A stretch of 64,000 nucleotides of DNA. It comes from Carettochelys insculpta. Its lineage: Eukaryota; Chordata; Testudines; Carettochelyidae. The first letter of the stretch is position 1; each line of letters opens with the position of its first letter. Under the pieces are notes generated by a model. It saw only the letters and a program-made list of their open reading frames with translations, made no database searches and had not been told where the DNA came from. The stretch spans positions 27,992,598 to 28,056,597 of the forward strand of contig NC_134138.1 in assembly GCF_033958435.1 (NCBI RefSeq). Reading direction: 5' to 3'. A program made the translations under genes and the position numbers. Positions 48,301 to 60,300 of this stretch are shown in pieces.

Positions 48301-51300
48301 GGAAACAGAGAGACTGACCTCCTGCAATTGATGATGGTATTAGGCTGTGTGACAGCATGAATGAAAATGAATTCCCATTCTGGCTGGTTGGCAATGCTGC
48401 AAGAAAGCTTTCAGGGAAAGATGGGGTGACTACCTTTATTAGAAGGAAGCAGAGGGCAAACCACATGGCAAATAAGGCAAATAAGGAGCAGTGCTGTATT
48501 TAAGAGCCATTTTAAGGGAACACTCCAGGTTGAACCTTTCTAGTCCAGTGCACTCAGGACCTGCATGGTGCTGGATGAGAGAATTTGGTGGACTATAGAC
48601 GCTCAATACTGTCTAGCAGCATTACCAACACTTCCTCTGCTTTCTGGGCTCTTAGAAGATATTTAGGGATAGATCACAGCTAAATAGGAGCACAGACCAT
48701 TGCAAGCCAGGACTGGTGGCTATAAACAACCTTTTTGGGACCACAGGAAACCTGGCCACACCCATAGTAAGTGGTTGTCCAGCTAATCAAATCATGCCAG
48801 ATTACGGCTGTTGCAGGACAAGAGAGTGCCAGACCAGAGAAGTTCAATCCGTATTTCCCTTTGCATATACATATATATTGCTCACAAATGTACATATTTA
48901 CCCCCTCTCCCTTGAGTATACAGTGCAATTATCATAAACTACCGCTAAAGTGTAAAATGGCCACGGAACATCCTTTAAAATAAGGGTTGGATGTCACCCT
49001 ACTGAGAAACTACTTCAGACAAGACTTTCACACTGGGTGCATCTACACTACACTGCATTTCAAAAGACCATCTTTCGAAAGAGCATACCGAAAGATGGCC
49101 TTTCGAAACGGAGCATCCACACACATCAGTGGAGACAGACAGTTCTGTCCATTCGTTCAAAAGAACTCCAGCGCCATTTTGAAAGAGAGTGTCCACCCAT
49201 ACCAGGGCGCTCTGTCAAAAGAGCAGGGTCAGGAAGCGCCAAGGGCAGGGTTGCATGGCTGCCCGCTGTCCCTTTAAAGGGCTCCCCCCTTGTGCCTTGG
49301 TCTGCAAATGCCAAGGGCCAGCAACCCTGTCCCCAGGCATCAGCAGAGACAGAGACAGGAGGAGGCATCCTGGGTCCCCATGGACCCTGGGCAGCACCTC
49401 CCCTCCATCCCAGCCATGGCCAGCACGCTGGCTGTGGTCCTGGCCGCTGTGCTGCAGTGGCTCTGGGTGGCCACCATAATAGGCACTTTCCTGGATGCCA
49501 TCTTTGGGCACAACGTCCCCAGCCTGTCACCTGGGTCATCCACCACCTGTGGTGCTTCTCCACAAGCAGCAGCTGGTGGGACTGGCTGGTGCTGGAGGAC
49601 TGGGGCAACGACTGGTGGCTACAGAACTTCAGGATGACCAAAGGGACATTCCTAGAGCTGTGCCACTGGGTCACCGCAGTTCTCCAACACCAGGACACCC
49701 ACCTGAGTCTGGCATGCCCCCGGCAGAAAAGGGTGGCCATTGCCCTGTGGAAGCTGGCCACCCCAGACAGTTACCGATCCCTCGGCCACCAGTTCAGGAT
49801 GGGCAAGGCCACTGTTGGGGCTGTCCTCATTGAGGAAAGCCATGTCCAGCTCACACCTAGACTGCATGCGGGGGGGGGGGTGCGGGAGGGGGCACCCTGG
49901 CAAGGGGAATCATCAGGAAATGGGGCAGGGGGGGCAACCCGCACTAGGGACAGGGGCGGGGATGGGGACAGGGATGGGCGGGCACCCTGGGGACAGGGGC
50001 AGGGATGGGGACAGCAGAAATTTGTGCACCAAAGGGATTTTGCCAGCAGGCACGCAGGTAACATAGGCACCAGCTGAGCAGGGCTTAGGACTGAAATTTG
50101 AGCTTCATGTACCCAAATCCCTTCATGAATCTAGCCCTTTATAGCTCGCCCATGAATTTATGCAAGTCAAAAATTTTTAAAAACTCACAGCCACTGCAAA
50201 TGAAACATTTCTTTTTATCAGTGCACAGCAATTAACTTCTGTGCCTGTGACCACCTCGCTACTTGTTGGCTGTAATGCACTATCATTTCTTCTAGGCCGC
50301 GGGGGTAACATTAAACTAAAGCCTATGCTGAAACGTGTTAAACATGTAACCAAATGTTCCTTTTAGCATTTGAGGACTATTGCCAGAGTACACCCCAATC
50401 CCAACCTGGAGATCATAATTCACGCCTCCATAACAGCTAGACTTGATTACTGTAATTGTTCATTTCCTGAATTGCCTGCCAAGTATATCCACAGGCTATC
50501 ACAGAAACTCAAGAGCCAGGAGCCTGAGTGCTTAGCCTGTAACTCCCACTCCGGAGTCCTCACACTGGTGTCCAAGATGATATCATTCTCATCTTTAAAG
50601 TCTTGCTCTTCTCAGGACCAAAGGCTGGGCTCTGTTTTGCTTATTTGATGTTCTTCCTCGGATTACTAAGAAACTTAGAGTAGGGGACAGGCTTTATCTC
50701 ACTGTTGAAGGTAAAAATCTCTGGGGTGAGATCTTCAAGAGTGCCGAGGTCCCAATTTTAAAACCACTTTGGCTATGTCTACAATATATCTGGTAGGGCC
50801 ACGTGAAATAAATCTCTCAGAGGTCACAGTTGACTCCTCTACTCCTCATGAGATGCAAAGAGTAAAGGAGGTTGATGGGAGAAACTCTCCCATCAACCTC
50901 CTTCAGTAGGGAAGGCCAAGTAAGCCGAGCACAGACAGGTTGATTCCAGCTATGCAATTGCCGTAGCTAGAACTGTGTATCTACAGTCGACTTATTTTGC
51001 CTAGTGTAGACATAGCCTTAGATCCTAGGAGCTCCAGTCCTGTTGAAAGGCAATGGGACTCAAGTGCCTAAAGCATTCAGTTTTGAAAATGTTCTTTCTG
51101 CTACACTTCTTAGCAAAGCACCATATTGCCTGCTGGTCTCAGGGCTACTGAAGTTCTACCCCTTTGATACATCTGAGCTGAAGACTCCTCTTTGAAAGTT
51201 AGCATTTGTTTACTATGTAACCTTCAATTTCCTTGTGAAATTCCAGGAAACACCTTGTTTGAATGGTTTTATTGTACTGGATATGTGGGAAGAAGTCACA

Positions 51301-54300
51301 GATGGAAGAGATATGCTACAACCTGCATCCTAATTCCCGCAGAAACCTTCTGCAGAAGTATACAAAACAAAATACTTATGTGATCAGGCACTGAATTCTT
51401 CCTACTTTTAAAAAGGAATTTTTGAGGCTAACTTTCAGCTCTGGTAGGTGTTTGTTAGCTGCAAAAAGGGAGCTTGAACTCTCCATTGCATTCTGTTAGC
51501 TCTGCTGTGGGTACTGTAGCAAGGCAAACACATTTAAACTGTCACAGACTATTACATGAAAGCAATACCCTTTATTTGAGCAACTTCAGTTGGTGAGAGA
51601 GAGACAAGCTTCCAAGCCTACACAGCATTCTTCGAGTCCAGGAAAAGTACTCCGTGTCACAGCTAATTACAAGGTGCAGCAGATTGTTTAGCAGAACTAG
51701 TTACCCTATTTTCTCAGGCTATGTCTACACTCGTTGCATTTTATTGCTGACCCTTTTATCAGTGAGGGAAAAGTGTTAAAAGCAAAGCTCTGGTTTGTGG
51801 TCACATTGTCTTTCACAGGCCACATATACAGCACCTGCATTGCCAGTAAGAGGAGTGGTCTGCTCCAGGACACAGAGCAAATCATTATTATTGCAGGGTT
51901 GGATAGGTGTATGTGACAGCCACCAGAAGTAAACAGTCCTGAGGCAGCAGGAGTGGAGACCCCCCTGCCCCACGTCAGCCCTCACCCCCTCCATCTCCCT
52001 GCCTGACTCTGCACAACACATTCTGTCTGTCTGCCTCGGTTCACATCATGGGATGCATCATCATGCGGCGTATTTTACAATAATGATTTGTTTTGTGTCC
52101 TGGAGCAGTGACAGCGCTGGCTGTCAGAACGGTGCAAAAGGGAGGAGCACATCTGGATGCGGGACTGCTGAGTTTCACAGAATGGCCACATTGTGGGACA
52201 GCTCAGGAGGACAACGGGATGGTAAAAGCAATCAATAGCACATCAGAACAACAGCATCAGCACTAAAAACGAAGAGACTCTTGTTGGAGGGGTTTCATTT
52301 TTGCACTGGTTCTTGTAGTAAGTACAGGCCCAGTATGAGGCCTTAGGCCTGAACCAAAGTAATGGTCAAGACTTTGCTAACAGAAAGCAAAGTGCAGCTG
52401 TGAGCTAAAGGAATGCATTGCTCACAGAAGTTGGCAAGAAGAGGGTTGATGTTGCATAAACATATCTACCTAGCATATTGAAGTGGGTACATGGTACCAG
52501 AACACCCTACCCTGGAACATTCCACAGATAAGAAAGAATAAACCAATCCATCCCAATGACAGGGGCAAAAGGGTAATATGATGGATAGAGTTGTTTTGTT
52601 CGAACCAACATGTACAAGGTGAGAGGCAGCACCTGATTACGTAGAAGGGTTGTACCTCAATACGTCAGGAGTGATGTGTAAATTGTTTGTACCTGTGTAT
52701 AAGAATGTACTTCTGGGATCTGGTCTGGGTCCGGCTGAGGGGGCAGTGGAAAGTCCTGCCACTGACTGAGCCGAGTCCATTGATCGTGGGTGCATATTTG
52801 TAGTATGCCCTGACTTAGACTAAGAAGTCTACAGGGAGCTACTATTGTGTCCAATACGGCAATAAACGTGGCCGACGCGCCTTTGCATTTTACTAGACTC
52901 TGTGGTCATTGGGGGTTCTCTTCGGGTCTGCTGTGTTGGCTATCTGCAGAGCTGGGGCAGTGCACAGAGGGAACACACGCACGCAGCCGAGTGATACGAA
53001 CACTGGGGACAGCAGAGCACCATGCTGGTAGCATCTGACAACAGTTCTCAGTAGCTGAATATAGATTTTCAGTGACGACAAAGATTTTCAGTGAACCTGA
53101 CTTTTTGCTCTAAAACTGGCAAGTGTAGACGTAGCCTAAGAGATCATTTAAGGTGAAGTGGCCATTAACTCTGCAGTCATCATTTTCACATTTACCAATA
53201 AACACTTTGTCCAAACATTACATGCCCTGGGCTCCTGAATTGCTCCCTGGTATGTGAACCTCATCAGGGCCCAAACTGAGGATGAATTTCTGGACGAATG
53301 CACCATGAAACCGTAATACATTAATGATATATTTTCATTCTCTGGATGGATGACCTAAACTCCCTCATAGATGTCCACCTTAACTCTAGAAGACATCACC
53401 CAGCCATCAAACAACTTCATGGACATGATGACTGACTTCAGCAATGAAATCCTAGAGACAATTGTACACAGGAAACCCACAGATCATCACACTTACCTTA
53501 ACAGGTCCTGTAAGCACCCTGAACCTACTAAGAAATCTAGTATCTATAGGCAGACACTTGGCTATCACAGAATATGCTCCAGGGAAACAGTCCAGGAAAC
53601 ATAACCTCAGCACAGGGTTCTCAACCTTTTTCTTACTGAGCCCTTCCCCTCCACACATACATATACTATAAATCTCCATGTCCCACTTGTGCCACTACAC
53701 CTGTTTTTCTGCATATAAAAGCCAGGGCCGTCATTAAGGGGTAGCAAGAAGGGCAGTTGCCCAGAGCCCCACACCACAGTGAGCATCACAAAACTAGCTT
53801 TAGTTTCATACCTCGTGGTAGAGTTTGAGGCCCTGGGCCGCAGTCCTGCACAGCAAGACTTTGGCTTTCTACCCTGGGCTCTAGCAAGTCTAATGCCAGC
53901 CATGCATGACAGACATCCTGAAACCTGCCCACAACTCCCCAAGTGGCTCCAGACCTTGACTGGGAACCACTGCCTTAATACACTTAAAATTACTGTTAGC
54001 AAACATAGACACTCCACTAGAGAAATAAATTGTATCATGGAATAAGCCACTCAAATACTTCAAGAGACCCAGCTTCAAGCTGGGGCAGGAGACGGTGGTG
54101 GGAAATGAACAACCCTTCAACCTCTCACCCCAGACTTGCCACCTACCACCCCAAACTGGAACTCATACAGTTCATCATCAAACAATTACATCTCATATTT
54201 GATGGGCACCACATCCTGAAAGCAGTTTGTCCTGAACCCCCAGTTCAAACAAACAACCTTCAGACAACCTCCTAGCCTCTCCAAGCTCATCAACAGAAAC

Positions 54301-57300
54301 AAGCTTCTCGCAGAACGAAAGCCACCAACTCAAAATTTCACTAAACCCTGTCATAACAACAGGTGCAAAAACTGCTTCTATGATGAGTGCTATGCCTTCT
54401 TCCCCCAAGATCCATGGGCCTTTTCCGGATACATGAGCCCTTCCCATTCCTATCATAACATCTGTGCAGTAAATGACCCAATAATGACTAGGTGAGTGCA
54501 ATAAGACAACCAGTACAGTATCAAATAACAAGCAGGCCTGTAGCACCTTAAAGACTAAGAAATTTATTAGGTAATGAGTACAGTCTTAAGTGAAACGCAG
54601 AAACATGACAGATGGATCACGTCATGGATCTGACCATTTAGTCCTTGTCCTCAAAGGAAATTTGCAGTACACCTTCAAAAGACGAACTAGGGAGCTTAAG
54701 TTCATAACTTTGCTAGACCTTAAACATCCTGTCACAATAAAGACACTGGCGTTATGACTGATTACAACAATCTAACTTACAATCTCCCCTATGTCATCCT
54801 TTGACTACAGAGGTGTTAATGTGTCACTTCAGCTTGAAAGATCTATTTGGGTATGTCTGCACTAGACCTGAAGTCAATCTTAAATATGAACTTTGTGGCA
54901 GGAATCAATTTATCTATGATTGATTTATCCAGCTGCCCTGCGAGAATGAGTACCAGGGTTGACTTTCAAGCCCTGATGGTTTGATTTAGCATGTCCCCAC
55001 TAGGGTCGATCCTCCAGTAAGTACAGATGTACCCTTAGAAAATGTGTAAATTACATATGCTAAGCAATCTGTCCTGTCTGGAATTTAGCTGTGACACGCC
55101 GAGTACCTTTACTAAATATGAAGAAGGGCTCCATATAAAAAAGCTTGTCTCAGTCACTAATGAAGTTGGGACAATGAAATATATGACCCACTCACCTTGC
55201 TTCCCTGAGAACAATATTTGTACGTTTGTTGTGGAAGTAAATGCTGGCACATGCAGCAGATAAAGTCTGTGCGAAAACATTATTTTGTCATTAAAACAGC
55301 TGGCCAGCAGTAAACATCTGGGATCTATGTGGAGGTTTAGTATAAGCACCATTTTAAGCTTACACTAAGCCAGCAATAAAATGGTGTTTCAGAAAGCAAC
55401 TGCCTCAAGAGCACTCAAACTACAACTCTTCCCAACTCAATTATAATTCCTTTACATGTATGCACACATTATACCCAGGTGAAGTGAAATCGATAAGCAA
55501 TGGCAAATCTGAAACATGTCCATTCAAACTGAGAAACAACATACAATGTCGGTTAAACACTGAGGTCCTCACTCATATTTTATTTAGCCCTTAACTCAGG
55601 CAAAGTGTTATTGAGGTCATGTGCATGGAAAGGACCCAACACAGCACAGCAGAGCACAGGAAAATTCATTTACCTCCAGTTGCTTGTGATCTAAACTTCC
55701 TCATGAGCAAGGAGTAAAAGCTGAGGTGAAGGCTTTATCTACATGGGGAAGTGGGCAACAAAGCTTATTTTCTTTCACAGGAGCATAAAAAGAATCCTCC
55801 CCCCACCACCTGCACTACACATACACTCACAAAGCCAAAGCCTTTCAGTGGAAAATACAGATTGAACCAATCTAATCCAGAACTATCTTGTCGGGCAATA
55901 TCTGTAATCCAGCATGATTTTAGTCAGCTGAACGACCACTTATCGTGGGTGTGGCCAAGTTTCTCATGGTTCCGTAAAGTTTGTTTACAGCCACCAGTCC
56001 TGGCTTTCAGTGTTCTATGCTGTTATTTAGCTCTGATTGATGCCTACATGTCTTCTAAGAGACAAGTAAGCAGTGGAAGTGTTGATAATGCTGCTAGACA
56101 ATATTGACCTCCCATGATCCAGCAAATTCTCTCATCCAGCTCTGGTCAGGTCCTGAGGGTGCCAGATTAGAGAGTGCTAATTAGAGAGTGCTAACCTATT
56201 CTAGTGTAAACAGTGCTTTGTTGGTAGGAGTGCTCTTCTGCTGACAAAGCAAACACCCCCCCAGAAGGGGAAGGAATTATTTTTGTCAACAAAAGTGCCC
56301 ATAAAGGCCGCATCTACACAGCCTCCTCCCTTCCGGAAGGGGCATAGTAATAAGCAAAGGGAAATAGTCAAATAAGGCATGATTAAAATATCTCATGCAT
56401 CATTTGCATATTCCTGCAAGATTTCGCTTCTGGAAGAGCCCCTTGCAGAAGCTACAGAGCCATGTAGACAGGCTCTTCCAGAAGGAACCCCTGCTTCCAA
56501 AAGCCCCCTTTTTCCTCCAACATTTGAGGAATAAGGGGGCTTTCAAAAATACACCCATCTTTGAAAGAACACTTCTTTCTATTTCGTTTCAGGAAGAAGG
56601 GTTCTTTTGAAGATCAGGTATATTTTTGAAAGCGCCCCATCGACATTGCTTTTTTTCTTTTGAAAGAATCTCTTCTGAAAAGAGATTATGCAAATGAAGC
56701 ATGCAATATGTAAATCAGTGCCTCATCTGCATTTTCGATTTCCCTCATTTGCATTTCTCTTTCGAAAGAGGAATGCAAGTGTAGAAACAGCCTTCCTGAA
56801 TAGCTTACTTCAAAATAATGCTGCTGTGTAGACATAGCCAAACAGTGTATACACAGCCTGGCTGGGTCTACACTTGCCCGAAACTTCGAAGGGGGCATGG
56901 TAATCAGGGTGATGGGAGATTACAAACAAAGTGCTGCAGTGCACATGCAGCACTTCATTACACTAATTCTTCCCTGTGGTAACTTCCAAGTGTCAAACTT
57001 TGAAGTGCCGGCATGTGTGTAGCCGCAGGCAGTTTGAAGAGCCCACGCTACTTCAAAGTGCCTTTACTCCCCTATACCTTCTGAATAGCTAAATAAAAAA
57101 ATAATTACAACAAAGCCTCCAGACTAAGCCAAAAGGGTTTTGATTCTGTTTATCCCCCAGTATGTAGTGACCCAGGAGAGTTAGGCTAGCTCACTCTGGA
57201 ACCAAAGGAATTTTCAATTGCTGCTTCTCTGCGGGTGGGACTGGGCAGAAGTGAAAACTGGGAACACATCTGAGTTCTCCACTCTGCAATCAGCTTTGCA

Positions 57301-60300
57301 GCCAGACAGCCAGTTTTTTATTGGCCTTCTACAGAAGGCTGACTCTTGCTTGTTCGTGGATTTGTGCACCCTCTGATCAGTGCAGGGTCTGTGACCTGCA
57401 GGGGCCCAAATAGCTCAGCAGGCCAGGGAATGTTTCTGCTAAACAAAACCTTCACTCTGCAATTAAACAGCAGAATGAGATTAATTAAATAGGGAATAAA
57501 ACATTTTTCAGCAGGCCACTCTAGCTTCTGACAAGCTCTACTCATCCCTTTCAATAATTTACTGCACTGTGTTTCACTGTTTGGATAACTGTCTGAAAAA
57601 CACATATGCAAATGAAAATATTTATCTTCATGTTTTATCATAAAACATTTGAGACCAGGCCTTAAAATGATCAATCTATTTTTAGCCAGTAGACACATAC
57701 AAAAGTATTAACTATTGGCATTGCAAATATCAAGCAGTCCTCTACCACGAACAAATTTATTAGATCATGAGCTGTTGTGGGTAAAATCCATTAATCACAT
57801 CTAGTAAAATTTCTGAGGTGCTCCAGCTGACTAGACATTTTTGACAGTGTACTTAATAGACCTTTGCTTTACTTCCAAATCCAAATGAACAAAACCTCTG
57901 TCAAAGGGTATCTTACTGCAGCAGCAGTTGTTTGCATCCATGGCAATAATGAATGTGATGGCCTCCTTCTTAGGCAATATTTTGTTATTACTTACAGGTT
58001 CTCCACATTACTGTACTAACAGTATTGCCGTGCTCTTTCTCACAGATTAATTTTACAGTCAACAACAGTATTTGTCCCTCATTTTGTTAATATAAACGTG
58101 CTTAACCTCAGTGTGATTTTTGTGTACTGTAGCAAACTGTTTAAACAGTGCAACGATTTACGCAATGGAGGCAGCTCTCCTCCAACCTACATTTGTTTTC
58201 TCTCAGTCATCCCCTCACAGTCAATCCCTTGTTTGTTCCGTCTTTCCATCTTCCTCCATTCTTGTCCCCTGCCCCCTCTTTCCTGAAACCATGAACAATG
58301 TCTACCATTGTTCAGCTTGACACAGAAGTCCATTGCTGGCAAGCTAGCACTCTAAATCTCCTCTCCTCTTACACCACAGTCATTAGAACTGTGGTCTTAA
58401 GGGCTCAGAGACTTATGGGGGAGGAAGGGTGGCAAGTTAAAAGGTCACTCAAAAGTGTTCTCTTCATAACAATATAATATTAGTTTTCTGGCTACGGAAC
58501 AAGATGTCTGACTTATTAAGCTCCAAGACATGAACAGTCACGAGAACAATTTTTTGAAAAATGTCACTAATTGATTATTCTAATGAGAAGAACAATGATA
58601 CTTGGCTGTTCAGTTGTGCTTTCCCTGTAGGGATCTCCAAGCACTTCACAGACACTGACTGATTTAGTCTCACAGTGCCATTGTGAAGTTATTTTTATTA
58701 TTTCTAAAGCACATCAAAGCATGCCAGATGTCTCCCAGATTGAAAAAATAAGTCAGGCCCCATAGCGTTTGCTATTTAATTAGACAAATATACCAAGGAG
58801 AGGACAAAGGGACATCATATAAATACAGGTAAAGAGAAAGTTGGACAAATGGCTGGTTAATAGCACAATTTCATTTGTTGTGGTTTCCCCCTCTGCCACC
58901 CTCTTTATTATTTTCTTTTTACCATCTGACCCTGATCCAGTTCTCCCTTCTCAGCCAGAACCCTCCTTCCACATCTGACAGGTGTCCTTGTGGTATTATA
59001 ATTTAGGAAGTTTTAATCTAATTAATTTCAAATTTAGTAAGAAAATTCTACCTTTTTTTCCAGAACTAAACTGCTTAACTATTGAAGCTGATATTCTTTG
59101 ACTATATTTCCTTTATTTGTAGGATGGAGGGCAAAAATCAGATTTAAAAAAGAAAAACATCTGGAGTTGTAAACTTCCACAGCTCCCAGGCTCTGCAAGA
59201 ATGGAAACCACTTGCATTTTCATATAATCATCAGGCCTTAGCAGGGATATGATCATCAATCCCAAATGTCATTCTACCCAATCACGCTCTGTAAAGATTG
59301 CATTAACTTGGTGATCGGCAGTCTCCATAGCTTTCGGTATAACCCCAACTTTGCACCTTGGGACCCATTCTTAATTACAGAGAAATTAGGTCAGCAAAGT
59401 AATCACACCATGGCAGCATGCTGATATATACTAGTGTACATTGTAAGTATTCAGCTCACCTCTTTCTCCTGGTCTTCCTGGCTGGCCAGGATTGCCGGGA
59501 AATCCAGGACTTCCTGGTGCTCCTTGTTCTCCCTGTGGTCCAGGCGACCCTGGTCGACCTGGCTCGCCAGGGGGTCCTGGGATGGTTCGTGTTGAGACAG
59601 ACTGACTTGGAATCTGGTTCAGAATTGAACTGTATCTAGCCATGTGTCCTGTGGGAGAGAGAAAAGAGTCCACCAAATTCAGGACCAAGTGGAGAATCCG
59701 GCTCAGTTGTGTTTGAAGGCGTAGCTTGGTAAAAGTGCTGCTGGAAGGGGAGAAGTTAAATCTGTGGTCTGCAATGTACACTAGTAGCAGTGATGACAGA
59801 GTGTATCTGTAAGTACAGAAGTATAGTGTGTATACTCTTTGGTAGTCAAGGGTACACACTGTGAGAGGGCAGGCACTGTTTGGTGGCGTTGGGGACACAC
59901 TGTTAGAGGGTAGTTACCGTTCAGTGGCCGAGTGTATATGCTCTTAAAAGGGAGGTACTGTACAGTGGTCTAGGTAGGAAATACACAGAGAGTACATACT
60001 ATTCAGCGGCCTCCGGCACAGGCTTTTAGAAGGTAGGTACTGTTTGGTGGCCCATTGGATATGCTGTTAGATACTAGGTGCTGTTTGGTGGCCTTGTGAA
60101 CCTACTGGTAGAAGGGAAGCCCTATTCAGTGTGTCAACAATACTTTGTTGGATGGTGGGTGCAGGTCAGAGTTGTAAGGAATAAGCTGTGAGAGAAACTG
60201 TTGTTTGGTGGCATGGGAAAATATGCTGTATGGAGAGTAGGCATTGTTCGGTGGCCTAGGGAATACACTGTTAGAAGAGGGTAGGTATTGTTTAGTGACG

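Larger units (their letters stand above)
47773..59459 (-). other. COL14A1 intron of 11.7 kb
   Basis: Holds the repeats listed separately. 57110-59400 shows no gene or repeat I can classify. 56868-57060 (CTGGGTCTACACTTGCCC ... AACTTCGAAGGGGGCATGG ... GCTACTTCAAAGTGCC) is probably a further decayed Harbinger-type MITE lacking a clear right end. Confidence 0.7.

Noticed and set aside
49037..49400. N-terminal 120 codons of the long frame in the second Harbinger copy
   Set aside because: No similarity to the transposase start of the first copy. It is translation of terminal repeat DNA.
59418..59639. Hydrophobic open frame on + strand ([10 protein letters not shown])
   Set aside because: Antisense of the COL14A1 exon at 59460-59648.
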